The notes under the pieces: model-generated
Databases searched by the model: none
What the model saw: the letters and a program-made list of their open reading frames with translations, nothing else
Told to the model about the DNA's origin: nothing
Source: Spartobacteria bacterium LR76
Lineage (GTDB): Bacteria > Verrucomicrobiota > Verrucomicrobiia > Chthoniobacterales > Terrimicrobiaceae
Reading direction: 5' to 3'
NCBI GenBank assembly: GCA_003054655.1
Contig: QAYZ01000015.1
Span: forward strand, 558,001 to 622,000
DNA: 64,000 nt
Part shown: positions 8,407 to 17,645 of the stretch, in pieces
Layout of the letters: each line of letters opens with the position of its first letter
Numbering within the stretch: the stretch's first letter is position 1
Translations under genes and position numbers: made by a program

Positions 8407-11400
8407 GACATCTTTCCTCTCGCTCCTCGCTAAAGGGCTTTGCCCTGGTCATCGTCCTCGGGGTCATCGTCCTCGTCGTGGCCCTCATCATCGGCTTTCT
8501 TTCGCGTGCCACCACGGAGCGCGCTGCGGCCTCGGGCTTTACGGCCTCGGTAAATGCAAGACAACTGGGGGATATGGCGGTGAGCATCGTGCAAAGCCAG
8601 ATCAACGATGCCACCACCCAGGGAGCAAAGGTGGCGTGGACATCGCAGCCGGGAATGATCCGCACCTTTGATACCCAGGGGAAACTGGTGAAGGCGTACA
8701 AGCTGTACTCCGCCGATACGATGATCTCCTCCGCATTCTCACCAGCCGATGACCTGCCTCCCGCCGACTGGGCATCGACGCCCGCATTGTGGAGCGACCT
8801 GAATGCTCCCATCGTCGCGAACAACACGAAGATTTTCCCCATCCTCAGTCCGGAAGCGCTGAATGCCGACGGTCAGCTTGGCCCCGTCGAAGGATTCAGC
8901 ATTAATTCGGCTCCCGGCGTAACATCGGCCTCATACCAAAAAGTCCCCATGCCGGCCAGGTGGCTCTACATCCTGAAGAACGGCACCGTCGTAGTGCCCA
9001 CCCAATCCGGCTCCAATGTAACCGTCGCCGGTGCCACCACGGCCAATCCCATCGTCGGCCGCGTCGCCTTCTGGACCGATGACGAGACCTGCAAGCTCAA
9101 CATCAATACCGCAGGCGGAGGCGTGGATGCCGACGACACCTACTGGGATACGCCCCGCGCTTATACGCCAAAAGATGTCAACAGCTATGCCCTTCGACAA
9201 CCCGTTGAGGGAGAATTTCAACGTTATCCCGGCCATCCAGGTACCGTGATGCTATCAGCAGCCCTGCCTGGTCTGACCCTTCAGGATTACATGAATCTCA
9301 GCCCTCGTCTCGCTTTCGGGGGGACGGAAGGTGCCACGAAAAAAATCGAACAGGCTACATCGCTAATGACTTCGCCCATGAAAAGCGATCGCCTGTACAG
9401 TTCGGTCGACGAACTCGTCTTTACTCCTGCACGTACGGTCCGCACCAACACTCTTACGTCTTCCGCGGTGGAGGCACGCAAGTTCTTCCTTACCGCCCAG
9501 AGCCGAGCGCCTGAAATTAACCTCTTCAACTTGCCCCGCGTTGCCATCTGGCCAGTGTACGACATGTCATCTTCCTCCTGGACGCAGCGCACCACGGCCT
9601 TTGATCGGCTAATTGCCTTCTGCTCGTCCACGGGAACCGGATCAAAACTCCTTCCCTACTTCTTCCAGCGGAAGAACGCCTACAACCCGACGACCGACAT
9701 CTCTCTGCAGAGGAATCAGGATCTTTATAAATACCTTCAGGCTCTGACCTCGGAACAGATCCCTGGCTACGGCGGCAAGTTTTCCTCCAAATACGGAGAT
9801 GATCGCGATCAAATCCTCATGGAAATTTTTGACTACATTCGCTGCACAAATCTCAATGATGACAATATCAACAAGGGAAGCGAGTATCCGAATGCTTACC
9901 TAAACGATCAGGTAAAAGCCGGACGTTATCCCGGAGATCGCTATACCTCGGGCCAGTTGAGCCGCCGTGACCCTAATTACTCAACCGCCGTGCCCTCCCA
10001 AAACAACAACATCTCCTCCTCGCCATGGGGCATGGGCCGCTGGCCGAGCCCTTATGAGTTTCTTTTTGTCTTTAGCTCCTGCGCCGATGCATCCAACCCG
10101 ACCAGCAATGATCCCACGAAGAATGTCATGTTATCTGATTCCTTTGAACTCCCAGGCACCGCGCTCCAGCCGGGAGAAAAACGCATTCAGGCAGCATTTC
10201 TTCCCCAGCTATTCTGTGTGGCTGCCGGCTGGAAGCAAATGTTTCCCCAAATGCGCATGTATGTGGAAGGGCTGGATTCCCTGAAAGTCAACGGCCAATC
10301 CCTCTTCTATACAGGTGCCAAATCGTACATCGACTTTGTAGAAACTCCCATGGGGCTTGGAGGCGGATCGGGCTACGGTGCCATGTTTATCCCAACCTGG
10401 GCCGGGCAGTTGAAAGGCGTCCCATATCCGACTGGCCCGGGAGCCATTCTGGAAAGCAAAGAAAGAGCGTACCCCCTTATCAGTCACCCGATCACGGTTT
10501 CTGGAAACAATCTCCAATTCACCGGAGGAAAGGTGACGGTGAAAATTTTCGCGCTCACCTACCCAGGCAGGACGGAAACAACTTCAACGCCGGTGCAAAC
10601 GATCATTCTTGACGTTCCGAATGGAACATTTCCAATGCCGAAGCTTTCCACAAATTCCGCAGGATGGTCGTGGTACTCAGGAGGCTACGACGGTTGGGGC
10701 GATAGCAATCCCCAAGTGGGGCGAATGCATACAGAGCAAGGAGGATTGACTCTCTTCCATAACCTGAAGCAAACAGACTCAAACGTCGCCGACGTCGTTC
10801 GTGGTCTAGTAATTCGCAGCGGTGATTTCCGCCTGACGGCAGGTGCCCCGTTGATTGATGATTCGAGCACCACATCTCCCGTGTTCGACAAACATCCTGA
10901 TTGGGACACAACAAAGATGGTAGCCGCACTGGGTGTCAACATGGGTGCCCCGGATGGGACTGGAACAACAACGTCTGCCTACGCCGATGGTGGCGGACCA
11001 TTCGTCAGCGGCACGTCGACCACATTTCAAGCGGGACTTGGGATGGGATATCCTTCCATGTTGACCAATGCGACCAGCGACGCAACCTCCACAGGAGACT
11101 TTGACACCGGCACCTCGATTTTTCCAGACGGCCCATACATCAATAAACCTGACGATGGCAACAACCAGCGATCAGCCGCTTCAATAGCTGTCAGCGATAG
11201 CGGGCGGCAGATCCCCTACTTTGGTTCTTATAATCAGGGCGAAACGGATGCCACGTTCTTTTCGCCAAACCGCATCATGCCATCCGCAGTGATGTTTGGA
11301 TCGCTCCCCACCGGTGTCAAAGCTCGCAAGCCATGGCAAACATTGCTATTCAGACCGCTGGCAAAAGCAGAGGCAGCGCACAAGGGGGCCGACGCTCCTG

Positions 11401-12140
11401 CGGATAATCTTCTGCTCGACCTGTTCTGGATGCCAGTCGTGCAGCCCTATGCACTGAGCGATCGATTTTCCACTGCAGGCAAGATCAATATGAATTATCA
11501 GATCATGCCGTTCACGTATATCGAGAGATCCACCGGTATGCGCGCCGTCCTGAAGTCCGAAAAGCTGACCGCGATCAAGAACGACCAGCGGGATCTCCAC
11601 GTCAGCCCATGGCAGCCGCCGAAGACCATCGGCACAGAAATTCGCAATAACCTCGATATTGACGAAACGCTCAAGCAGTTCACCGAACGTTTCGCGGATC
11701 CCACACTCATCTCTTCCGGCAAGAACATCTTCATCTCCCCTTCCGAGATCTGTAATCTTTACATGGTACCCAAAGGTCAGGGGCAAAGCGCATCAAGCAT
11801 GGCGGCGTGGTGGAACGGCTACCGTTTGACAGGAGACAACCTGCGGGAAAAAATATATGCGACGATCTATCCCCGGCTGACGACGAAATCGAATACGTTT
11901 ACGGTTCACTTCCGGGCCCAGGCGCTGGCCAAGGCTACAGGCACTCCTGCAGACAAATGGCAGGAGGGTCGCGACATCGTCGCCGGCGAGTACCGCGGCT
12001 CGACGACCATCGAGCGTTACATCAATCCCGACGCCAACATCCCCGACTACGCGAGCGCCTCGTCCCCAAGCAACGTAAGCCAGACTCTGGACAGTTTCTA
12101 TAAATGGAGGACCATATCGAACCGGCAGTTCACACCTTAG
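8403..12140 (+). CDS. Verru_Chthon cassette protein A-like (very large GspK-like pseudopilin)
   Basis: A 1,245-residue protein, the largest of the cassette. The N-terminus SLKG|FALVIVLGVIVLVVALIIGFL is a prepilin-like helix whose fifth mature residue is Ile rather than Glu. Loss of Glu5 is the hallmark of GspK, the tip pseudopilin of type II secretion. Residues 50-60 (ARQLGDMAVSIVQSQI) also fit GspK, which is normally about 320 residues; here a further 900 or so are rich in Ser, Thr, Asn and Gly with aromatic patches, suggesting large exported beta-rich insertions. A segment near residue 220 (GRVAFWTDDETCKLNINTAGGGVD) resembles the GspK acidic-rich central region. It probably caps a pseudopilus or displays a substrate-binding domain. 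Function is inferred. Confidence 0.75.
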   Translation: MRHLSSRSSLKGFALVIVLGVIVLVVALIIGFLSRATTERAAASGFTASVNARQLGDMAVSIVQSQINDATTQGAKVAWTSQPGMIRTFDTQGKLVKAYKLYSADTMISSAFSPADDLPPADWASTPALWSDLNAPIVANNTKIFPILSPEALNADGQLGPVEGFSINSAPGVTSASYQKVPMPARWLYILKNGTVVVPTQSGSNVTVAGATTANPIVGRVAFWTDDETCKLNINTAGGGVDADDTYWDTPRAYTPKDVNSYALRQPVEGEFQRYPGHPGTVMLSAALPGLTLQDYMNLSPRLAFGGTEGATKKIEQATSLMTSPMKSDRLYSSVDELVFTPARTVRTNTLTSSAVEARKFFLTAQSRAPEINLFNLPRVAIWPVYDMSSSSWTQRTTAFDRLIAFCSSTGTGSKLLPYFFQRKNAYNPTTDISLQRNQDLYKYLQALTSEQIPGYGGKFSSKYGDDRDQILMEIFDYIRCTNLNDDNINKGSEYPNAYLNDQVKAGRYPGDRYTSGQLSRRDPNYSTAVPSQNNNISSSPWGMGRWPSPYEFLFVFSSCADASNPTSNDPTKNVMLSDSFELPGTALQPGEKRIQAAFLPQLFCVAAGWKQMFPQMRMYVEGLDSLKVNGQSLFYTGAKSYIDFVETPMGLGGGSGYGAMFIPTWAGQLKGVPYPTGPGAILESKERAYPLISHPITVSGNNLQFTGGKVTVKIFALTYPGRTETTSTPVQTIILDVPNGTFPMPKLSTNSAGWSWYSGGYDGWGDSNPQVGRMHTEQGGLTLFHNLKQTDSNVADVVRGLVIRSGDFRLTAGAPLIDDSSTTSPVFDKHPDWDTTKMVAALGVNMGAPDGTGTTTSAYADGGGPFVSGTSTTFQAGLGMGYPSMLTNATSDATSTGDFDTGTSIFPDGPYINKPDDGNNQRSAASIAVSDSGRQIPYFGSYNQGETDATFFSPNRIMPSAVMFGSLPTGVKARKPWQTLLFRPLAKAEAAHKGADAPADNLLLDLFWMPVVQPYALSDRFSTAGKINMNYQIMPFTYIERSTGMRAVLKSEKLTAIKNDQRDLHVSPWQPPKTIGTEIRNNLDIDETLKQFTERFADPTLISSGKNIFISPSEICNLYMVPKGQGQSASSMAAWWNGYRLTGDNLREKIYATIYPRLTTKSNTFTVHFRAQALAKATGTPADKWQEGRDIVAGEYRGSTTIERYINPDANIPDYASASSPSNVSQTLDSFYKWRTISNRQFTP

Positions 12141-12142
12141 CC

Positions 12143-12769
12143 ATGAGAAGCGTTATCCAGTCTTTCCGCAACTTCGTGAAATCCCCAGAGAGGCAAAAAA
12201 ACTGCTCGCTCTGGCCTGCCTTTCTCGTCGCCATCCTCTGCGCCGTCTGGCCGGTCGGAGCCCAGGCGCAGGACGAGAGCTTTGATTTTGAGAACATCGC
12301 TCCCAACCTTCCAGGCTGGCGTGGCCTGGGAAGTGTGGATAGCGAACAAAAAAGCTGGGGGCTCTCCCAGCCTGGTTTTCCCTTTATCGGCTCCCTGGAT
12401 GGAACGCAGCCGCACGCTGGAGGAAACTGTCTCAAAGTGGAGTTTACGCAAGATGTCACAAATGTCGGCATCATGCTGATGAATGCCCCTGTATCGGGCG
12501 GCTCTCTGGAGGTCAGTTTCTTCATCCGATCAGAAGGCATCGGAGCCGATGGCCTCGTAAGCCTGTACCAATACGACTCCGGCGGCCAGCGTACGCAGCT
12601 TCACTGGGGTATATCGAAGGTGCAGGAAAGCTCCACCTGGAGCGAGGTGACCTGCAAAATCAATCTGCTGCCCGATACTGCGTCGATCCGGTTTAGCGTG
12701 AGTTATCCTTCCGTCCCTGCGGGTGCCAAGATCTGGATTGATGACATCACGCTCAAGATGAGCAATTAG
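12143..12769 (+). CDS. Secreted beta-jelly-roll (carbohydrate-binding-like) protein
   Basis: A 208-residue exported protein starting 2 bp after the cassette A stop. The signal peptide is long: a charged N-region up to SPERQKNCS, then LWPAFLVAILCAVWPVGAQAQ with cleavage near AQA|QDE. The mature part (FDFENIAPNLPGW...GGNCLKVEFTQDVTNVG...SWSEVTCKINL...AKIWIDDITLKM) follows the strand order of CBM4/9-type carbohydrate-binding jelly rolls that end in an Asp-Asp strand. No catalytic motif is visible. Its position makes it part of the cassette operon and a plausible binding subunit or secreted cargo. An in-frame ATG at 12104 would overlap the preceding gene and spoil the signal peptide. Confidence 0.7.
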   Translation: MRSVIQSFRNFVKSPERQKNCSLWPAFLVAILCAVWPVGAQAQDESFDFENIAPNLPGWRGLGSVDSEQKSWGLSQPGFPFIGSLDGTQPHAGGNCLKVEFTQDVTNVGIMLMNAPVSGGSLEVSFFIRSEGIGADGLVSLYQYDSGGQRTQLHWGISKVQESSTWSEVTCKINLLPDTASIRFSVSYPSVPAGAKIWIDDITLKMSN

Positions 12770-13022
12770 GAAACCTCCCGGAGAGGGACTCGCGGCAGGA
12801 GGGTCTGCTCTGAGGAACATCCGGAATAAAGTTCCATTTTCTCCGAGCGACCTCGCATGGCATGCGAACCCGGGACACGGGTTCCTCTCTTTCTGCTAGG
12901 CCGACAAGAATAGGGCCGGGGGATGCCAAGGAACCGGAGATGCCTTGGACGGGAGGCACTCAGCGCACGCCTACGGCGCCACATAATAGTTTTGAGGACC
13001 ACCGCGGAGTTGTACCCGGCAA

Positions 13023-13041
13023 ATTTTGCCTTGGGCAAAAT
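13023..13041. repeat. Perfect 8-bp inverted repeat before the lyase operon
   Basis: ATTTTGCC-TTG-GGCAAAAT lies 22 bp upstream of the TTGACA at 13063. Its AT-rich arms and position upstream of a -35 box fit an activator site as well as a hairpin. The binding protein is unknown. Confidence 0.45.
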
Positions 13042-13081
13042 CCATGAGCTTATCCGGGCCGCTTGACAAAAAATCCCGAAG

Positions 13082-13095
13082 ATCACATGTTTGAT
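13082..13095 (+). promoter_or_regulatory. LacI-type operator, secreted protein/lyase/esterase operon
   Basis: ATCACATGTTTGAT matches ATCACACGTATGAT at 12 of 14 bases. It lies 14 bp after a perfect TTGACA (13063-13068) and 24 bp before the likely ATG, so it would cover the -10 region. A good -10 hexamer at 17-bp spacing is not present (CATGTT). Confidence 0.5.
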
Positions 13096-13119
13096 TACTT
13101 AGCAAACAGCCACCCCCAC

Positions 13120-13788
13120 ATGAAAATCACTCCCCGCCCGTTCCGGCTGGCCACCGCTGCCGCCATCCTCACGCTTTCCCTTGTTTCCGCATTTACCGCC
13201 CAGGCCTTTACCGTGACCAAGGACGTCAACTCCGGCCAGGCCCCGGTGGAGAAGGTCGTGATCTTCGAGAAGGGACAGGCCCGCGATCTGCTGACCTTTT
13301 CCGACACGCCCGAGTGCAAGCTGGCCTACACCGACGACGGCAGCATCGAGAGCCGCATCACGGGCAATCGCGCGTTCCAGTTCAATATCGGCTGGAAGCC
13401 CCGGCCCGGCGTGCCAGAGACGCTCAACTTCGATGATTATGACTGCGTCGTCCTCACCTGCCGCATGGAGGGCACGCTAAAAGTTACCGCTCCAAACGGC
13501 AAGGTGGATGAAAAACGCGGGGACAACCTGTGGTTTCCGGCGTCGCTTTTTGACGCCGCAGGCAAGCGGGTCGGGATGGCCAATCTCGCCGACGCCACCA
13601 AGGATGGCCGCACGCCCGACCAGACCACCACCCTCGTCATTCCCAAGGTCCTTTTCACCTTCTGGCCTCAGGAAGGCGATCCAAAGAAGATCACCTCCGT
13701 CGGCGGGGAATGGAACGATGCCCGCTCCAACCAGCAGCGGGATTTCCGCCTCGTCATCGACAAGATCGCCTTCGCAAAATTCGAATAA
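13120..13788 (+). CDS. Secreted protein of unknown function, first gene of lyase operon
   Basis: A 222-residue exported protein. The signal peptide is MKITPRPFRLATAAAILTLS and on to cleavage at AQA|FTV. The mature part has alternating strands (VEKVVIFEKGQARDLL, SRITGNRAFQFNIGW, DYDCVVLTCRMEGTLKV, RDFRLVIDKIAFAKFE) suggesting a single beta-sandwich of carbohydrate-binding type, but I recognise no named family. The start was set at ATG 13120 because it begins the signal peptide directly; earlier codons (TTG 13063, ATG 13087) overlap the promoter and operator. The lyase gene follows after 9 bp, so a role beside that lyase, for example substrate binding, is likely. Confidence 0.7.
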   Translation: MKITPRPFRLATAAAILTLSLVSAFTAQAFTVTKDVNSGQAPVEKVVIFEKGQARDLLTFSDTPECKLAYTDDGSIESRITGNRAFQFNIGWKPRPGVPETLNFDDYDCVVLTCRMEGTLKVTAPNGKVDEKRGDNLWFPASLFDAAGKRVGMANLADATKDGRTPDQTTTLVIPKVLFTFWPQEGDPKKITSVGGEWNDARSNQQRDFRLVIDKIAFAKFE

Positions 13789-13797
13789 TCTCCCCTC

Positions 13798-15954
13798 ATG
13801 AAAATCGCTTCTCTCAGCATCCTGGCATCTCTCTCACTGGCCAGCCTCGGCTGCCAAACGGCCCTCGGCGCAGTGGATTACGAGGGCAACCTGAGCAAAG
13901 TCCCGCCCACTGACCCGGAGCCGGAGTCCAAAGTCGAGATCGTGCCCGCGCTCAAGGGCGTGCATCCGCGCGTCTTCTTCACGGCAGCGGAGATCCAAAA
14001 GCTCAAGGAGCAGATCCCCACCGATCCCATCCTGAAGCAAACCGCCGACGACGTCCTCGCTTGGTCGAAGCGTTTCAAGTTCAGCGACACCAAGCCCGCC
14101 AAGACGCCGGACATCTTCCTCAACGACACTCCCGCTCTCGCCCTGGCGGCGGGACAGTATCCTGCCCTGGCCTACGCCTACGCGCTGAACCCGAACCCCG
14201 AACTGCTCCAACAGATCGTCAACCTGCTGACCATGTACATCGAGCAGCCGTATTGGACGGATTCCGCCGAGCTCGACAACAACATGGGGACGTCCTGCAA
14301 CATGTATACCGTCGCCCTGCTGTACGACACGGTCTACAACGACCTCCAGCCGGAGTTCCGCCAGCGCGTGGCTCAAAAGCTCCTGCTGCATGCCCGCCGG
14401 ATGTATTACCTCGGCTTCAAGCAGCTCAGCCTCATGCCGGTCAAGTACTGGCAGCAGGATCCCCTGCCTAATCACCGCTGGTATCGCCTGCGCGGTCTGG
14501 CCGCCAGTGTGCTCGCGATCGCAGACGAGCCGGGCATCGATGTCCGCTACCTCCTGGAGCAAACCAAGAAGGAAGCCGACTTCGTCGACAAGTGGCTCCC
14601 AGCGGATGGAAGCTGCCACGAAGGCGCCGGCTACCAGCAGTTTGGCATTCGCCCCATCACGGACTCGGCGCTCATTCTCGATCGCAACCTGGGCACGAGC
14701 TACCAGAAGAACGCCTATTTCCGCAACGCCTGGGAGCAGCAGATCTACTACTGGGTGCCGGGGATGAACTCGAATATCGGCTTCGGCGACGACAGCAACG
14801 GGCGTCGTTACTTCATGTATGACGACCCGACGTTCTTTTTCGGCCCGCACCTCACGCGCGATGCCAATGTGCAGGCGGCTCTCGAGCGCTACTTCCGCAA
14901 GATGTCGGCGCGCACGGACGGCAGGCCGGTCACCTACCCGTGGTCGTTCCTCGCGGGCTACTACGATCCGACCGTGGGTCTGGGCGACTACAAGGCTCTA
15001 CCGACCTACAAACTCTTCCCGGACCTCGGCGCAGCCACGATGCGAGACTCGTGGGAGGACGACGCCGTGGTCTTCACCTTCAAGTGTGGTCCCATCGGGG
15101 GCTACGTGCTGAATGAATACAGCCACGCCAATCCCAAGGACGGGAAGCCGCATTATGTCAATGTCGCCCATGACGATCCGGACCCGAACTCCTTCGCCAT
15201 GAGCATTGCCGACAGCTTCATCTTCCACCCTGGCCGGTATTCCCTGAAGAAGATGACCTCGGGCAACAACACCGTCACCGTCGATGGCAAGGGCCAGATG
15301 AACGAAGGCATGGACTTCAGCCAGCCCATCCTCGACCGCGACATGCGCGAGCTTTCCTACCTCACCGGATGGAAGACCGACGCGCAGGGGCGCATCATCG
15401 TCGAGGGCGAGGCCGCCCCGGCCTACAAGGACTCCCTCCTGAAGCACTTCCGCCGTACCGCGATCTGGATGCCGGGTGAGTATGTCCTGCTCCTTGACGA
15501 CATCGTCGCCAGCGGCCAGCACGAGATCACCTGGCGCGGCGCGGTGGAGGAAGGAAAATTCGTCAAGCCCGCCGAGGGCCTCTGCCAGGTTATCACCAAG
15601 AACGGCCAGCAGATGGACTTTCAGATCATCGCCGACCGCGATTTCACCGGCGCGCTCGATTACATGATGATGGACGGTCGCTTTGGCAGTGTGCTCCTCC
15701 AGCAGTTCCAGTTTACCGCCAACTCCGACGCCGTGAAATTCGCCACCCTGCTCGACCCGTGGAAAAAGAACGCCCGTGTGAGCATGAAGAAGGACGGCGA
15801 TACCGTCACGCTTACGGTCAAGGCAGGCTCTACTGAGGACACCTGGACCTGGAAACCAGCCGTCGACGGCAAGACACCGTCCTCCATCGTCGGCAAGCGC
15901 GGCTCCGCCCCGCTCATCGCCCTCGCGGCCACAGACACGGCTCCCACGAAATAA
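13798..15954 (+). CDS. Secreted heparinase II/III-like polysaccharide lyase
   Basis: A 718-residue exported protein with a signal peptide (residues 1-25, cleavage near ALGA|VDY). The fold order is that of heparinase II-type lyases: an (alpha/alpha) toroid (about residues 45-400) followed by stacked antiparallel beta-sheets. Family-like sites are SCHEGAGYQQFG (His274, Tyr279), NIGFGDDSNGRRYF, and EYSHANPKDG (His443), positions comparable with the catalytic His and Tyr of Pedobacter heparinase II. Such enzymes cleave uronic-acid-containing polysaccharides by beta-elimination in the periplasm or outside. The exact polymer cannot be read from sequence. It lies between a small secreted protein and a sialate O-acetylesterase in one operon controlled by the operator at 13082. 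Confidence 0.8.
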   Translation: MKIASLSILASLSLASLGCQTALGAVDYEGNLSKVPPTDPEPESKVEIVPALKGVHPRVFFTAAEIQKLKEQIPTDPILKQTADDVLAWSKRFKFSDTKPAKTPDIFLNDTPALALAAGQYPALAYAYALNPNPELLQQIVNLLTMYIEQPYWTDSAELDNNMGTSCNMYTVALLYDTVYNDLQPEFRQRVAQKLLLHARRMYYLGFKQLSLMPVKYWQQDPLPNHRWYRLRGLAASVLAIADEPGIDVRYLLEQTKKEADFVDKWLPADGSCHEGAGYQQFGIRPITDSALILDRNLGTSYQKNAYFRNAWEQQIYYWVPGMNSNIGFGDDSNGRRYFMYDDPTFFFGPHLTRDANVQAALERYFRKMSARTDGRPVTYPWSFLAGYYDPTVGLGDYKALPTYKLFPDLGAATMRDSWEDDAVVFTFKCGPIGGYVLNEYSHANPKDGKPHYVNVAHDDPDPNSFAMSIADSFIFHPGRYSLKKMTSGNNTVTVDGKGQMNEGMDFSQPILDRDMRELSYLTGWKTDAQGRIIVEGEAAPAYKDSLLKHFRRTAIWMPGEYVLLLDDIVASGQHEITWRGAVEEGKFVKPAEGLCQVITKNGQQMDFQIIADRDFTGALDYMMMDGRFGSVLLQQFQFTANSDAVKFATLLDPWKKNARVSMKKDGDTVTLTVKAGSTEDTWTWKPAVDGKTPSSIVGKRGSAPLIALAATDTAPTK

Positions 15955-15992
15955 CCCGGGAGCCCCCTTTCCTCCGCCGCCTTGGTCCGCCG

Positions 15993-17645
15993 ATGAAATA
16001 CCGCCAGTTCCTTCCTCTGCTCGCACTCGCCGCGCTCACAGGCAGTCCCCTCCACGCTGAGGATCTGCCCGCCAAGCTCCGCCTGCCGTCGCTCCTGAGC
16101 GACCACATGGTGGTGCAGCGCGGCACCGCCGTGCGCATCTGGGGCTGGGCTCCTCCAGGGAAGACGGTGACCGTGGCGCTCGGCATGGCCTCAGCCCAGG
16201 CGACGGCCAATGAGAAAGGCGAGTGGCAGGTTTCCCTGGACAAGCTCCCGGCCTCGTCGAAGCCCATCGAGCTCCAGGTCGCCGACGGCGCGACCACATT
16301 GAGCGTGAAGGACATCCTCGTCGGCGACGTCTGGCTCTGCTCCGGCCAGTCCAACATGGCCATGAACCTTGGTGGCTGCGCAAACATCGCCGGGGAACTC
16401 GCCAAGGCTAGCAGCCCGGAATTGCGCTTCTTCACCGTCCAGGGTGGAACATCCGGCACGCCCCTGGACGACTGCGTCGGCAAGTGGGTGGTCTGCACCC
16501 CGGAGACGGCGAAGGCGTTTTCCGCTGTCGGCTACTATTTTGGGAGGGAGATTCAGCAACTCTTGCAGATCCCGGTCGGCCTGATCGGCTCGCACCAGGG
16601 AGCCTCCTCCGCCCAGGTCTGGCTCAGCCGCGAGGCTCTTGCCGCCTCGCCCGAGCTGGACAAGACCTATCTCCAGCCGGTGCTCAACATCCTCAACAAC
16701 CCCGAGGAAGCAAAAGCCGCGCATGACAAGTGGCTCGCGGAAGGCGGTGCCCAATACGAACTGGAGAAGAAGAAATACTACGCCGACCGTTTCCAGGCCG
16801 ACCAGAAGAAGGAGCCCTTCACCCGGCCCGCTCCCACCCCGCCACCAGCGGAGCCCAACTACTTCACCAACCAGATGACCTTCCCCACCGTGCTTTTCAA
16901 CGCCCGCATCCACCCGCTGCTCCAGTTTCCCATTCGCGGAGCCATCTGGTACCAGGGCGAGAGCAACTCCGCCGACAAGCTTTACGACAAGCTCCTCGCT
17001 GCTCTGATCACCGACTGGCGCACCCGCTGGGGGCTGGGCGACTTCCCCTTCCTCATCGTCCAACTGCCCAACAAGAGCAAGCAAGTCAAAGACAGCGTGG
17101 AACAGCAGGGTGGCTGGGCACAGGTCCGCGAGCTACAGGCCCGCGTCGCCCAGGCTCTGCCCAACGTCGGCCTCGCCACCACCATCGACGTGGGCAGCAC
17201 CAACGATCCCAGCGAGAACAACAACCTGCATCCCATGGAAAAAGAGAACATCGGCAAACGCCTCGCTCTTGCCGCCGGGCACTTCGCCTACGGCAGCACT
17301 GCGGAGTATGCCGGCCCCGTTTTCCAGGAAGCCGTCGTGCAGGGCAACAAGATCCAGGTCACCTTCACTCACGCTGCCGAAGGCCTCAAGATCGGCGTAC
17401 CGCCGAAGAGCTCCCTCACTCCCGTGCCGCCCACCGAAGAGCTTCTGGGCTTCTCGATCGCAGGAGCGGATAAGAAATTCGTCCCAGCAAAGGCCTCGCT
17501 CTCCGGCAAGGATACCATCCAAGTCTGGAGCGACTCCGTTTCCGCCCCGCTTTACGTCCGCTACGGCTGGCAGACAAGCCCTGTGGTCAATCTTTACAAC
17601 AGCGCCGATCTCCCCGCCACCCCGTTCCGCACGGATAAAGACTAG
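15993..17645 (+). CDS. Sialate O-acetylesterase family (SGNH) esterase
   Basis: A 550-residue exported esterase with signal peptide MKYRQFLPLLALAALTGSPL and cleavage near LHA|EDL. An N-terminal beta-domain typical of the family (LPSLLSDHMVVQRGTAVRIWGWA) is followed by the SGNH core: block I WLCSGQSNM with the probable nucleophile Ser120, then IRGAIWYQGESNSADK as the block III-like segment, and a C-terminal DVGSTNDPSENNNLHPMEK carrying the likely catalytic Asp/His. It removes O-acetyl groups from sugars. In verrucomicrobial polysaccharide clusters such enzymes act on acetylated pectic or algal glycans rather than sialic acid. It is the last gene of the operon, 38 bp after the lyase. Confidence 0.85.
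   Translation: MKYRQFLPLLALAALTGSPLHAEDLPAKLRLPSLLSDHMVVQRGTAVRIWGWAPPGKTVTVALGMASAQATANEKGEWQVSLDKLPASSKPIELQVADGATTLSVKDILVGDVWLCSGQSNMAMNLGGCANIAGELAKASSPELRFFTVQGGTSGTPLDDCVGKWVVCTPETAKAFSAVGYYFGREIQQLLQIPVGLIGSHQGASSAQVWLSREALAASPELDKTYLQPVLNILNNPEEAKAAHDKWLAEGGAQYELEKKKYYADRFQADQKKEPFTRPAPTPPPAEPNYFTNQMTFPTVLFNARIHPLLQFPIRGAIWYQGESNSADKLYDKLLAALITDWRTRWGLGDFPFLIVQLPNKSKQVKDSVEQQGGWAQVRELQARVAQALPNVGLATTIDVGSTNDPSENNNLHPMEKENIGKRLALAAGHFAYGSTAEYAGPVFQEAVVQGNKIQVTFTHAAEGLKIGVPPKSSLTPVPPTEELLGFSIAGADKKFVPAKASLSGKDTIQVWSDSVSAPLYVRYGWQTSPVVNLYNSADLPATPFRTDKD

Larger units (their letters stand above)
12770..13119. other. 350-bp intergenic region with nested palindromes and an operator
   Basis: No gene seen. 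It holds a TCGCATG-G-CATGCGA palindrome (12853-12867), a partly overlapping hairpin GAACCCG/CGGGTTC (12866-12884) followed by a pyrimidine-rich run, a perfect 8-bp hairpin ATTTTGCC-TTG-GGCAAAAT (13023-13041), a TTGACA (13063-13068) and the operator at 13082-13095. The first hairpins could end the cassette transcript; the later elements belong to the next operon. Confidence 0.5.

Noticed and set aside
12866-12930. Possible tRNA gene suggested by GGGTTC and a nearby stem
   Set aside because: No acceptor stem, anticodon arm or CCA-proximal pairing could be built.
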